A DNA stretch of 64,000 nucleotides from CAVQND01 sp964653485 (GCA_964653485.1 CAZZFF010000012.1:11167-75166), one strand, 5' to 3'. Shown: positions 44,141-52,407, numbered from the stretch's first letter. The notes: generated from the sequence alone by a model not told the origin. Program-made: numbers and translations.

Positions 44141-44176
44141 AGCCTCCGCGCGGAGCCGTAAAAGCCTCCGCGCGGA
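44141..44176. repeat. Two palindromes AGCCTCCGCGCGGA 22 bp apart
   Basis: TCCGCGCGGA is a perfect 10-bp palindrome at 44145-44154 and again at 44167-44176, each preceded by AGCC. The spacing of 22 bp is about two helical turns. It lies 6 bases after the TIM-barrel stop and about 70 bases before the HAD gene. It could be a double operator for the HAD operon or a 3' element of the upstream gene. Confidence 0.45.
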
Positions 44177-44243
44177 ACAATCAAGCGCGCGCGGGGCATC
44201 CCAGGATTGCTTTTTTTACCTGGACCGGATTTATTGTCGAGCG

Positions 44244-45080
44244 ATGGATACAATCGCGTCATTCGAGGGGCTGGTCGAATTCAGCTCCGGGTTTGCGGCG
44301 CGTCCCGAAGTCAGCCACGTGCTTTTCGATTTCGACGGGACGCTCTCTCTCATTCGCCAAGGTTGGCCGGAGGTGATGGTGCCGATGTTCGTCGAGATGC
44401 TGCCGGCATTGCCGGGCGAGAAAGACGAGGAGCGGCGGCAGTTGTGCGAAAACGACATCATGCGTCTCAATGGCAAACAGACGATCTACCAGATGATCCA
44501 GTTGGCCGAGCGCATCCGCGAACGCGGCGGCTCGCCGCGCGAGCCGCTCTGGTACAAGCAGGAATACTTGCGCCGGCTCGACCAGCGAATCCACCATCGT
44601 CTCGACGCTCTGCGCCAGGGCGCGGTCAGCCCCGACAGCCTCTTGGTCCACGCGGCCCGTCCGCTGCTGGAGGACCTCCGCCGCCGCGGCCTGCCGCTCT
44701 ACCTGGCCAGCGGCACCGACGAGGTGTTCGTCAAACAAGAGGCCGAGTTGCTCGACCTGACCCGGTACTTCGGCCGCCACGTCTATGGCGCCCTGGATGA
44801 TTACAAGCAGTTTTCCAAGAAAATGGTCATCGAACGGATATTGGCCGAAAACCGCATCCCCGGCGACCGGTTGCTTTCCTTCGGCGACGGCTACGTCGAG
44901 ATCGAAAACACGAAGGAAGTGGGCGGATTGGCCGTGGCTGTCGCCAGTGACGAGGCCCACAATGGCGGCGGGCGCTTCGACCAGTGGAAACGCAAACGGC
45001 TGCTCGGCGTGGGCGCCGACGTGGTGATCCCGGATTTTCGAGACGGCCCGGCCTTGCTGAAACGAATCATGGGAAACTAA
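44244..45080 (+). CDS. HAD-superfamily hydrolase
   Basis: 278 residues. HAD motif I is FDFDGTLS with Asp29 and Asp31, motif II is LYLASGTDEVF, motif III Lys lies near KQFSKKMVIERIL, and motif IV is FGDGYVEIENTKEVGG. A helical cap domain lies between I and II. It is likely a phosphatase or phosphomutase on a sugar phosphate. It lies 8 bases upstream of the next gene and forms an operon with an unknown-family protein and a PfkB kinase; such sets recall sugar-phosphate activation pathways. Confidence 0.85.
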   Translation: MDTIASFEGLVEFSSGFAARPEVSHVLFDFDGTLSLIRQGWPEVMVPMFVEMLPALPGEKDEERRQLCENDIMRLNGKQTIYQMIQLAERIRERGGSPREPLWYKQEYLRRLDQRIHHRLDALRQGAVSPDSLLVHAARPLLEDLRRRGLPLYLASGTDEVFVKQEAELLDLTRYFGRHVYGALDDYKQFSKKMVIERILAENRIPGDRLLSFGDGYVEIENTKEVGGLAVAVASDEAHNGGGRFDQWKRKRLLGVGADVVIPDFRDGPALLKRIMGN

Positions 45081-45087
45081 TGCGGGT

Positions 45088-46212
45088 ATGCCAAACTTCC
45101 CTGAGCCGCTGGACACGACAAAAACGAGGGTCTATCCCTTGGCGGAGCGCCAGAGCCTGAGCTCGATCGACCAACTCCTGCGGGACCCGGACGCGCCGCC
45201 CCCGCCCTGCCCCGCTCCGCTGTTCGAGGCCATTCGCGGCTGTTCCCGCCAAATTGTCGCCGCCCGCGAACGCGGCGCCAGCGTCATCCTGATGTACGGC
45301 GCGCACCTCGTCAAAAACGGCTTGATGAGCGTCGTCAATCGACTGATAGACGGAGGCTGGGTGACGCACCTGGCCACCAATGGGGCCGGCACAATTCACG
45401 ACTGGGAGTTGTCCTTCCTGGGGCGGACCGAGGAGAGCGTGCGCAAGAACGTGGCCACCGGCACCTTCGGCACGTGGGACGAGACGGGCCGCTGCCTCCA
45501 CCTGGCGCTGATGTGCGGCGCGCTTCGCGAGGAAGGATATGGCCGCAGCCTCGGACGCTTCATTTCAGAAGACGGCGCCACGCTGCCTACCGTCGAATCG
45601 TTGGAAACAGCCCTGCGCGCCGAACCCAGGCACCCGCTCGCCCCGGCGCGCGCCGAACTCCTGCGGGCCATGGAGGCCCACCACCTTCCAGCGGGGCCTT
45701 TCAAGGTGCGGCACCCGTGGAAAGAGAGTTCGATCCTGGCCCGAGCCTTTGTCCGCAACGTCCCCATGACCGCCCATCCGGGCATCGGCTACGACATCAT
45801 CTCCACCCATCCCATGTTCAACGGGGCCGCCATCGGGCGCGCCGCCACACTGGATTTTCGGCTCGTGGGCCGCGCGATCGAGGGATTGGACGGCGGCGTC
45901 GTGCTCGCGGTAGGGTCGGCCATCATGGCCCCTCAGGTGTTCGAGAAGAGCCTGAGTTGCGTCAACAACCTGCGCCTGCAGGCCAACCGCCAAATCGTTC
46001 ACGACCACTCCATCTACGTGGTGGATGTCCAGGACGGCGGCCGATGGGACTGGTCCCAAGGCGAGCCGCCCAAGTCCAACCCCGCCTACTACCTGCGCTT
46101 CTGCAAGAGCTTCGCCCGCATGGGCGGCACGATGCGTTATGTGCAGAGCGACAATGCGGTGTTCCTGCACAACTTGCTCCGCCAGTTGGACCCCGTCGCC
46201 AATGCAAAATAA
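45088..46212 (+). CDS. Conserved protein of unknown function with GAHxxKxGL motif
   Basis: 374 residues, cytoplasmic, no signal. Highly conserved-looking blocks: SVILMYGAHLVKNGLMS (65-81), THLATNGAGTIHDWELS (93-109), GTFGTWDETGR, HPGIGYDIISTHPMFNG and VVLAVGSAIMAPQVFEKSL. This resembles a bacterial family found beside HAD and PfkB genes (for example near heptose or nucleotide-sugar genes in Geobacter). A deoxyhypusine-synthase-like fold has been suggested to me by the NGAG/IHD pattern, but I am not certain. It probably acts on the product or substrate of the neighbouring kinase. Confidence 0.65.
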   Translation: MPNFPEPLDTTKTRVYPLAERQSLSSIDQLLRDPDAPPPPCPAPLFEAIRGCSRQIVAARERGASVILMYGAHLVKNGLMSVVNRLIDGGWVTHLATNGAGTIHDWELSFLGRTEESVRKNVATGTFGTWDETGRCLHLALMCGALREEGYGRSLGRFISEDGATLPTVESLETALRAEPRHPLAPARAELLRAMEAHHLPAGPFKVRHPWKESSILARAFVRNVPMTAHPGIGYDIISTHPMFNGAAIGRAATLDFRLVGRAIEGLDGGVVLAVGSAIMAPQVFEKSLSCVNNLRLQANRQIVHDHSIYVVDVQDGGRWDWSQGEPPKSNPAYYLRFCKSFARMGGTMRYVQSDNAVFLHNLLRQLDPVANAK

Positions 46213-46257
46213 CTTGAACAACCCCGCGGGGCTCGTCTCGGGTTGCGCCGGCTCCTT

Positions 46258-47307
46258 ATGAACCTGGACCGTTTCTACGCCATCACCGGGCGATATGCCA
46301 GCCTCCGGGTCGGAATCGTTGGGGATTTCTGCCTGGACCGCTATCTGGAAATCGACCCGACAAAGTCGGAGACCTCGATTGAAACCGGCCTGCCCGTCCA
46401 CAACGTCGTCAATGTGCGCGCGCAACCCGGCGGCGCGGGCACGATTCTCAACAACCTCTGCGCCCTGCGAATCGGCACGCTCTACCCCGTCGGCTTCGTG
46501 GGGGACGACGGCGAGGGCTACGAACTGTCGCGCGCCCTCGAGGAGCGGCCCGGAGTCCGGCTCGGCCTTTTCTTGCGGACCGCCCAGCGCCGCACCTTCA
46601 CTTACTGCAAACCGCTCGTGCTGGCTCCCGGAAAGCCGCCGGCGGAGCTGAACCGCCTGGACCTCAAGAACTGGACGCCCAGCCCTTCCCTGGTCCAGGG
46701 CATCATAACAAGCCGGCTGCTGGACGCCGCGAAAATAACCGACGCCCTCATCGTCTTGGACCAGGTGGACATCCCGGAAACCGGCGTGGTCACGCAGCGG
46801 GTCCTGACTTCCCTGGGCGATCACCTCCGGTCAAACCCGGAGATGCTGGTGTTGGCTGATAGCCGCCGCGGCCTGCGGGGCTTCCCGCCCGTGGTCTTCA
46901 AGATGAACGCCGCCGAGTTGGCCGCCTTGACCGGCGCCCGCAAAGAACTGGACTTCGACGACATCAAGCGCGCCGCCATGGAATTGGCCGATGCCAATCA
47001 TCGCGCCGTTTTTGTCACTCTGGCCGAGCGCGGCATGGTGGGGGCCGGCCCCGGCGGGCGCATCGAGCACGTCCCTGCCCTGCCTGTTCGCGGCGAAATC
47101 GACATCGTCGGCGCCGGGGATGCCGTCTCCGCCAACCTGACCGCCGCCATCGCCGGCGGGGCCTCCCTCCGCGAGGCGCTCGAACTGGCCAGCGCCGCCG
47201 CCTCCGTCGTCATCCACAAGCTAGGCACCACAGGCACCGCAACGGTCCTGGAACTCCAGGAAAAAATGACGCGCGAGGGCCTCCTGGAAGACGTCACCCC
47301 GGCGTGA
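46258..47307 (+). CDS. PfkB-family carbohydrate kinase (HldE kinase-domain-like)
   Basis: 349 residues from ATG 46258; the frame also opens at a TTG 15 bases earlier. N-terminal GDFCLDRYLEIDPTKSETSIETGLP and VRAQPGGAGTILNNLCAL, and C-terminal DIVGAGDAVSANLTAAIAGG with the catalytic Asp at about residue 285, define a ribokinase-fold sugar kinase close to RfaE/HldE domain 1. There is no nucleotidyltransferase domain. It follows the HAD and unknown-family genes; together they could make an activated sugar. Confidence 0.87.
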   Translation: MNLDRFYAITGRYASLRVGIVGDFCLDRYLEIDPTKSETSIETGLPVHNVVNVRAQPGGAGTILNNLCALRIGTLYPVGFVGDDGEGYELSRALEERPGVRLGLFLRTAQRRTFTYCKPLVLAPGKPPAELNRLDLKNWTPSPSLVQGIITSRLLDAAKITDALIVLDQVDIPETGVVTQRVLTSLGDHLRSNPEMLVLADSRRGLRGFPPVVFKMNAAELAALTGARKELDFDDIKRAAMELADANHRAVFVTLAERGMVGAGPGGRIEHVPALPVRGEIDIVGAGDAVSANLTAAIAGGASLREALELASAAASVVIHKLGTTGTATVLELQEKMTREGLLEDVTPA

Positions 47308-47355
47308 GGACAAAGGCAGGCCCCAACCTCGCGTAGGATTGGCGTGTTGCTCACA

Positions 47356-47443
47356 GCACGCCAACGGCGTGCAGGCAAATCAGCCCAGGGCAACGCCCTG
47401 GGAGAACCCGCCGCCGAATCCCAACCCGCCCTGCAAGGGCGGG
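47356..47443. repeat. Block of three perfect hairpins with three-base loops
   Basis: GCACGCC-AAC-GGCGTGC (47356-47372), CCCAGGGC-AAC-GCCCTGGG (47384-47402) and CCCGCCCT-GCA-AGGGCGGG (47425-47443). Stems are 7, 8 and 8 bp, all without mismatch. They lie after the PfkB gene and before an opposing antitoxin gene. The composition is that of a dispersed verrucomicrobial repeat family rather than a simple terminator, since no T-run follows. Confidence 0.6.
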
Positions 47444-47510
47444 AGGGGCTGCTTCAGTGCCAAGAACAGGGCCAAAAGATGAGAAGGGTCTGGAGCATCG
47501 CCCGGAGCAG

Positions 47511-47795
47511 TCAGGCCCAGGCGCGTTTATGAAATGGAACGTCCAAGCGCTCAGCTTCCTCCCTCGCCATCTGTCGCTCGGCCTCATCCACCATCCGCTT
47601 GGTCAGGACGGGATCTCCTCGCTTGGCCTTGATGATCGGAAACTGCACTCGCTTCGGAGCGATGCGCGCATCCGCGCCGCTCGGCACCAATCGCAACCCG
47701 TCGGCAACAAGATCCTCCAGCCTGACCCCCGTCAATGCGGCCCGGGACTTGGCCTCACGGAAGAGGTCATCCGGAATATCCAACGTCGCTTTCAC
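47511..47795 (-). CDS. Orphan antitoxin, ribbon-helix-helix-like
   Basis: 94 residues from GTG 47795, with GGAAGG about 7 bases upstream; a GTG three codons earlier is also possible. The N-terminus KATLDIPDDLFREAKSRAALTGVRLEDLVADGLRL is typical of short antitoxins paired with PIN toxins. The charged tail (MVDEAERQMAREEAERLDVPFHKRAWA) would wrap the toxin. No toxin gene follows within 200 bases; the three-hairpin repeat lies there instead. So the toxin is probably lost. Confidence 0.7.
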   Translation of the reverse strand: MKATLDIPDDLFREAKSRAALTGVRLEDLVADGLRLVPSGADARIAPKRVQFPIIKAKRGDPVLTKRMVDEAERQMAREEAERLDVPFHKRAWA

Positions 47796-47995
47796 AGAAC
47801 CCACCTTCCCCTATTCCCACGAGAACATCAAGCGTTCATGGCGGAGTCGTCGCGTGGCACGGTCGGTTGCGGCTCGAAAGCGGACAGACTCCTTTCGGAT
47901 GCTCCGTCTGCGCCCTGCGCGCTTGACCCCAACTCACGCTAACGGCACCTTAGCCGGCGTGCGGGCACTGATCGAAGCCATCCATCCCTTCATCC

Positions 47996-49129
47996 ATGGC
48001 GCGTGTTGTTCTTGAGAACCTGACCAAGGTGTTCCCGGGACCGGTGCGGGCGGTCCGCGAGGTGAGCCTGGCCGTTGAAGAGGGCGAATGCCTGGCGCTG
48101 GTGGGGCCGTCCGGTTGCGGCAAGACGACTCTGCTGCGGATGATAGCGGGGCTGGAGGAACCCACGTCCGGGACGGTGGCCATCGACGGGCAGGGGGTCA
48201 ACAACCTGGCCGCCAAGGACCGGCAGGTGGCGATGGTCTTTCAGCACCATGCCCTTTATCCCCATCTTTCGGTATATGAGAACATGGCGTTCGGGCTGAA
48301 GTTGCGGAAGTGCCCGCGGGCGGAGATTGCGAGGCGGGTCAACGCGGCGGCGGAGGCGCTGGGGTTGACGGCTTGCCTGGACCGGCGGCCGCGGGAACTC
48401 TCAGGCGGGCAGCACCAGCGCGTCGCCCTGGGGCGAGCGTTGGTGAGGCAGCCCAAAGTGTTTCTGCTCGACGAGCCCCTGTCCAACCTGGACGCGCCGA
48501 TGCGCGCGCAACTGCGCGCCGAGTTTGCCCGCTTGCAGCTCCGGCTGGGCACAACCGCCCTCTACGTGACGCATGACCAGGTCGAGGCAATGATGCTCGG
48601 CCGCCGCATCGCCGTCATGAAAGACGGGGTCATCCAGCAGGTCGCCGAGCCGGGGGTCGTTTATCGACATCCGGCAAATCTGTTCGTGGCGGGCTTCATC
48701 GGCTTCCCGGCAATGAACTTTTTCAAGGGCCGGATTGCTCAGGGGGCCGGGGCGCTCCTGTTCGAGGAGCAAGTGCCCGCCGCCGCGCAGGGCGGGTTGT
48801 CGTTGCCCCTGGACAAGCGCATGGCGGCGTCAATGACGGACTGGGCCGGGCGGGACGTTATCATGGGGATTCGCCCGGAGCATATCGGCCACAGAACCGC
48901 TCTGCCCGACTCGCCCCCTGGGCAGACCGTCGAGGCCGTGGTGGAGGTCGTTCAGCCCATGGGCGCGGAGAGCTATCTCAACCTGGCCGGGTTGGCGCAG
49001 TCATTCGTCGCCCGCGTTCCCGCCGCCGACCCCGTCCGCGCCCCGCAGCGCGTCAGCCTCGTGTTCGACATGGCCCAGGCGCACTTCTTCGACCCGGCCA
49101 CCGAGCGAGCCCTTTGCCAAGGCTCGTGA
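47996..49129 (+). CDS. Sugar-type ABC transporter ATP-binding protein (UgpC/MalK-like)
   Basis: 377 residues. Walker A GPSGCGKTT, Q-loop VFQHHALYPHLSVYENM, signature LSGGQHQRVALGRAL (His where Arg is usual), Walker B VFLLDEPLSNLD, H-loop YVTHDQVEA, then a TOBE/OB regulatory domain (VIMGIRPEHIG). Carbohydrate importers of the CUT1 class use such ATPases. No permease or binding protein is nearby, so it probably serves transporters encoded elsewhere, as a shared MsmK-like ATPase. Confidence 0.9.
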   Translation: MARVVLENLTKVFPGPVRAVREVSLAVEEGECLALVGPSGCGKTTLLRMIAGLEEPTSGTVAIDGQGVNNLAAKDRQVAMVFQHHALYPHLSVYENMAFGLKLRKCPRAEIARRVNAAAEALGLTACLDRRPRELSGGQHQRVALGRALVRQPKVFLLDEPLSNLDAPMRAQLRAEFARLQLRLGTTALYVTHDQVEAMMLGRRIAVMKDGVIQQVAEPGVVYRHPANLFVAGFIGFPAMNFFKGRIAQGAGALLFEEQVPAAAQGGLSLPLDKRMAASMTDWAGRDVIMGIRPEHIGHRTALPDSPPGQTVEAVVEVVQPMGAESYLNLAGLAQSFVARVPAADPVRAPQRVSLVFDMAQAHFFDPATERALCQGS

Positions 49130-49151
49130 GGAAACGCGTCCCACCCTCCCC

Positions 49152-50006
49152 TCACCGAGGCCCCTCGATCACCCCGCGTATCCACTCGACGCTCTTGCGG
49201 GTGTTCTCGTCGGTGCCGCTGCATTCCAGGGAGACGACGCCCTCCCAGCCGGTCTGCTGGAGATAGTGCAGACAGGCGCGGATGTTGTCGGCGTTAACAC
49301 CGCCGCCGACAGGGACCTCGGAGCTGCCGATGCCGGTCTCCTCGCCGCGCGCCGCCGCAGCGAGGGCGGGGCTGACGTCCTTGATGTGGCAGTGGACGAC
49401 GTGCTTGCGGAGGGCTTTGAGGTAATCGAGCGGGTTGTGCCCGGCGATGAACGTATTGCCGGTGTCGAAATTGCACCGCAAGTACTCGGAGTTCAGTTCT
49501 TGAAAAAGGTCATTCATGAACTGGATGTCGTTCGTGTAAGGGCCGTGAGGCTCGATGTTGATGATGATCTTGTAATCCTCGGCCCAGGACAGGCACTGCC
49601 GGTAGTTGTCGCACGTGATGCGGAAGACCTCTTTGCGGGTCAGGCCCGGCGTCTCGAACGCGCCGTCCACGGTATCGACCATCGGACACCCCAATTCAGC
49701 GGCGAACCGGATCGTCTGGGTGACGTACTGGACGCCGTAGGCCGAACCGTTGGGACCCATCATGGGATACGAGCCATCGATCTGGGAGACCACCAGGCCG
49801 AGTTTGTCGAGAAATCGGCGCACGGCGCGCGGGTTGGATTGGAGGGACACCCCCGGATCATATCCGAGGGCGGCGATGAAGTTCTGACCGTGGATGGAGC
49901 AGAATTCGATGTGTTTCAGGCCCGTGGCGGCAATCTTCTCACATGCGGCTTCGAAACCGACGCTCAACGGCCTCCAGTTGTCAGCGTGTATGCCTACGTG
50001 GATCAT
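49152..50006 (-). CDS. Sugar phosphate isomerase/epimerase-like TIM barrel
   Basis: 284 residues, cytoplasmic (no signal). AP-endonuclease-2-type barrel: IEFCSIHGQNFIAALGYDP, MVDTVDGAFETPGLTRKEVF, IIINIEPHGPYTND, LRCNFDTGNTFIAGH, VVHCHIKDVS and GVVSLECSGTDEN. The Glu-Asp-His-Glu metal set of xylose-isomerase-like enzymes is visible. Substrate not predictable. It is divergent from the CnrYXH-like operon and convergent with the ABC ATPase. Confidence 0.85.
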   Translation of the reverse strand: MIHVGIHADNWRPLSVGFEAACEKIAATGLKHIEFCSIHGQNFIAALGYDPGVSLQSNPRAVRRFLDKLGLVVSQIDGSYPMMGPNGSAYGVQYVTQTIRFAAELGCPMVDTVDGAFETPGLTRKEVFRITCDNYRQCLSWAEDYKIIINIEPHGPYTNDIQFMNDLFQELNSEYLRCNFDTGNTFIAGHNPLDYLKALRKHVVHCHIKDVSPALAAAARGEETGIGSSEVPVGGGVNADNIRACLHYLQQTGWEGVVSLECSGTDENTRKSVEWIRGVIEGPR

Positions 50007-50114
50007 GCCGCCTTTCTATGACAGGCCGGATTGAAGGTCAAGATCGCAGGTCTGAAAAAGGCGAGGGTTTTCGAGGGCCGCGGCGTAGTATATACGTGTA
50101 AAGACTATGCGCTT

Positions 50115-50459
50115 ATGAACGAGCCAGGACAAAAGGACCAGGAGCCTCTTGAGACCCTCCTGCGGCAATGGACCGTCGAGGCGGAGCTGCCACCGCGCTT
50201 CCATGAACAGGTCTGGCAGCGAATCGCGCGCTCCGAGGCACGGCGACCGTCGCCCTTCCGCGCCGGCTTGATGCGCCTGTTGGGAGTGGTGTCGCCTCAG
50301 CCCAAGGCCGCCTGCGCCTGCGTGGCGGCCCTGCTCGTGCTCAGCATCGCGGCCGGCTCCTGGACCGCGCAAGTCGAGAGCAGCCATCTGCAAGCGACCC
50401 TCGGTCTGCGCTATGTCCAGTCCATCGACCCCTACCAAACGGGAAACCCCCAGCCATGA
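50115..50459 (+). CDS. CnrY-like membrane anti-sigma factor
   Basis: 114 residues from ATG 50115; the longer open frame upstream is not conserved. A cytoplasmic N-terminus with PLETLLRQWTVEAELPPRFHEQVWQRIARSE (the sigma-binding helix region), one membrane helix (ACACVAALLVLSIAAGSWTA), and a short periplasmic tail. The order small membrane protein - periplasmic sensor - ECF sigma equals cnrY-cnrX-cnrH. It would hold the sigma factor until the sensor responds. Its stop overlaps the next start by four bases. Confidence 0.72.
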   Translation: MNEPGQKDQEPLETLLRQWTVEAELPPRFHEQVWQRIARSEARRPSPFRAGLMRLLGVVSPQPKAACACVAALLVLSIAAGSWTAQVESSHLQATLGLRYVQSIDPYQTGNPQP

Positions 50460-50944
50460 ACAAAGGCGGCATGATTCTGTTGGCCGGACTGGTGGTGTGC
50501 GCGGCCGCCTTCTGCGGCGTCTATTACCGGGGCACGGCGCCCATGCGCGAGGCGATGAGCGCGCCGCAGCCGGAGCTGGCGTGGCTGAAGCAGGAATTCA
50601 ACTTGAGCGACACCGAGTTCGCCCGCATCACGCGATTGCACCAGGCCTACCTGCCCCAGTGCGGCCAACGGTGCGGCCTCGTCGAGCAACAAACCGAGCG
50701 GCTAAGGCAACTGCTGGCCAATGCCGACACAGTCACACCGGAAATCCGCAACCTTCTGGCCCAGCGGGCCGCGATTCGGGCCGAGTGTGAAGCCGAGATG
50801 CTCAAACACTTCCTGGCGGTCAGCCGCACCATGCCCCCGGAGCAGGGGCGGCGTTACCTGGCCTGGATCGAGCAGCAGACCCTTCTCCGGGCCACAGCCA
50901 TGGAAAGCCGCCACCATCACCACGACGGCAAGGACAACCCTTAG
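50456..50944 (+). CDS. CnrX/ZraP-like periplasmic metal-sensor protein
   Basis: 162 residues. N-terminal signal-anchor (MILLAGLVVCAAAFCGVYY), then an all-helical hooked domain: PELAWLKQEFNLSDTEFARITRLHQAYLPQ, then a CGQRC pair, and ECEAEMLKHFLAVSRTMPPEQGRRYLAW. The His in EMLKHF aligns with a metal ligand of CnrX, whereas the paired Met is Val here. Two cysteines spaced CxxxC and a C-terminal HHHH could provide metal or redox sites. Likely detects metal or envelope stress and releases CnrY-like inhibition. Confidence 0.75.
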   Translation: MNKGGMILLAGLVVCAAAFCGVYYRGTAPMREAMSAPQPELAWLKQEFNLSDTEFARITRLHQAYLPQCGQRCGLVEQQTERLRQLLANADTVTPEIRNLLAQRAAIRAECEAEMLKHFLAVSRTMPPEQGRRYLAWIEQQTLLRATAMESRHHHHDGKDNP

Positions 50945-50966
50945 TGGTCATGGCCACTTAGGCGTC

Positions 50967-51554
50967 ATGGAACCTCCCAACGGCAACGAGCAGGACGCTC
51001 TGGACATGGCCCGCCTGGCCGGCGGCCACGACCCGGCTCTCAACGCCCTCATGGACCGCCACGGGCCCACGCTCTTTCACTACCTGGTCCGCTCGTTGCA
51101 GAACCAGGACGATGCGGCCGACCTGGCCCAGGAAACGTTCGCCCGGGTCTATGAAAACAGGGACAAGTTCGATCCGCGCCGGAAGTTCTCCACCTGGCTC
51201 TACGCCATCGCGACCAACCTGGTCCGAGACCGCTTCCGTTGGCGGGCGCGCCACCCCCAGGTCTCTCTGGACGCAGAAAACCCCCAAACCGATGTTAGCC
51301 TCAGAGACACCCTGCGCGCCGCAGACATCGAGCCGGACCAGGCGTTGGAGGTCCGGGAACGCTCGGCTGCCGTCCGGCAGGCCGTGGCGGCACTGCCCGT
51401 GGATTTGCGTCAACCCCTCGTCCTGGCGGTCTATGAGGGCCGTTCCCAGGCCGACATCGGCCAAATCCTCGACTGTTCAGCCAAAGCGGTGGAAACCCGC
51501 CTCTACCGCGCCCGCCAAAAGCTGCGCGAGAGCCTGCGCAAGTTCCTGGCTTGA
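50967..51554 (+). CDS. ECF RNA polymerase sigma factor, CnrH-like
   Basis: 195 residues from ATG 50967 (MEPPNGNEQDALDMARLAGG). Region 2: ALMDRHGPTLFHYLVRSLQNQDDAADLAQETFARVYENRDKF and STWLYAIATNLVRDRFRWRARH. Region 4: PVDLRQPLVLAVYEGRSQADIGQILDCSAKAVETRLYRARQKLRE. It follows the CnrX-like gene by 22 bases. It should drive its own operon and unlinked targets once released from the membrane anti-sigma protein. Confidence 0.9.
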   Translation: MEPPNGNEQDALDMARLAGGHDPALNALMDRHGPTLFHYLVRSLQNQDDAADLAQETFARVYENRDKFDPRRKFSTWLYAIATNLVRDRFRWRARHPQVSLDAENPQTDVSLRDTLRAADIEPDQALEVRERSAAVRQAVAALPVDLRQPLVLAVYEGRSQADIGQILDCSAKAVETRLYRARQKLRESLRKFLA

Positions 51555-51813
51555 TGGCTGAAAGAGATGAAACCGCGGGCTTTGCCCGGTCACCACGAGT
51601 GAACACCAAGACAGCAGGAAGCAACCTGCTTGCGGACCCTTCGTTTGTCCGATGCCGGAGTGGAAGGAACAGACTGAGAACGTCTATGTGACTTTCAAAC
51701 CGGCGGCGTGGTTCGAGCAGCAGCCGGTGGGGCCAAGACCGCAGGTAGAGTCGCAGCGAGTTGGCTTGCCGATCGATCTTGATAAACCCGTCGGGAAGGT
51801 GTCTCTTCAGCGC
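51555..51813 (+). other. Gap before the lipoprotein gene
   Basis: About 260 bases. The frame of the lipoprotein is open from 51652, but the extra 54 codons look non-coding. No clear terminator for the sigma operon and no promoter boxes were recognised. Confidence 0.35.
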
Positions 51814-52407
51814 ATGAACACGGCAGTCCCTACTGGCAGAATCCCGGATGTTCACCGAGTCCTGAGCGTCTGCATTTTAGTCCTGCTGCTGGCCGGTTGC
51901 CAGGCCCCTCCGGTTCGGCCGGGCACGGCTTGGCGCCAGACCCTCGAGCGCGAGTTGCCGATGCTGGGTCATCGCAACTGGATCGTGATCGCCGATTCGG
52001 CTTATCCGGCCCAGACGAGTCCCGGCGTCGAGACGATTTGCACCGGCACTTCTCAATTGGAGACCCTCAAGGCAGTGCTGGCCGCGTTGGATCAGACCAG
52101 GCACGTGCGACCGATGATCCACACCGATGCCGAACTGGAGTATGTGCCGGAGGCCCTCGCCCCGGGCGTTGCCGCCTATCGCTCCGGTTTGAAATCGCTC
52201 CTCAAGGACCGGGGCGCGGTGGCGCTGCCCCATGACCAGCTCATTGCCAGGCTCGATGAGGCCGGCCGGACGTTTCACGTCCTCATCCTGAAGACTGATC
52301 TGACGATTCCCTACACCTCGGTGTTCCTTCAACTCGATTGCGGGTATTGGGGGCCGGACGCGGAAAAACAACTCCGCGCCGCGATGGCTCAGGGCGTCAA
52401 GCCCTGA
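51814..52407 (+). CDS. Lipoprotein with RbsD/FucU-like domain
   Basis: 197 residues from ATG 51814. A lipoprotein signal ends in a lipobox (VLLLAGC). The mature part contains GHRNWIVIADSAYPAQTSPG, resembling the LxHGxxIxIaDaxfP motif of RbsD/FucU sugar mutarotases, plus RHVRPMIHTDAELEYVP and YTSVFLQLDCGYW. RbsD/FucU proteins are normally cytoplasmic pentamers or decamers, so a lipid-anchored form would be unusual. Longer start at 51652 would destroy the lipobox position. Assignment to the family is tentative. Confidence 0.65.
   Translation: MNTAVPTGRIPDVHRVLSVCILVLLLAGCQAPPVRPGTAWRQTLERELPMLGHRNWIVIADSAYPAQTSPGVETICTGTSQLETLKAVLAALDQTRHVRPMIHTDAELEYVPEALAPGVAAYRSGLKSLLKDRGAVALPHDQLIARLDEAGRTFHVLILKTDLTIPYTSVFLQLDCGYWGPDAEKQLRAAMAQGVKP

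Noticed and set aside
50721..50966. Upstream extension of the ECF sigma factor frame
   Set aside because: It runs inside the CnrX-like gene in another frame; the sigma domain begins naturally at ATG 50967.
51301..51855. 184-codon minus-strand ORF containing ALKRHLPDGFIKIDRQ
   Set aside because: Briefly considered as a transposase remnant, but most of it is antisense to the sigma factor and no recognised motif supports it.
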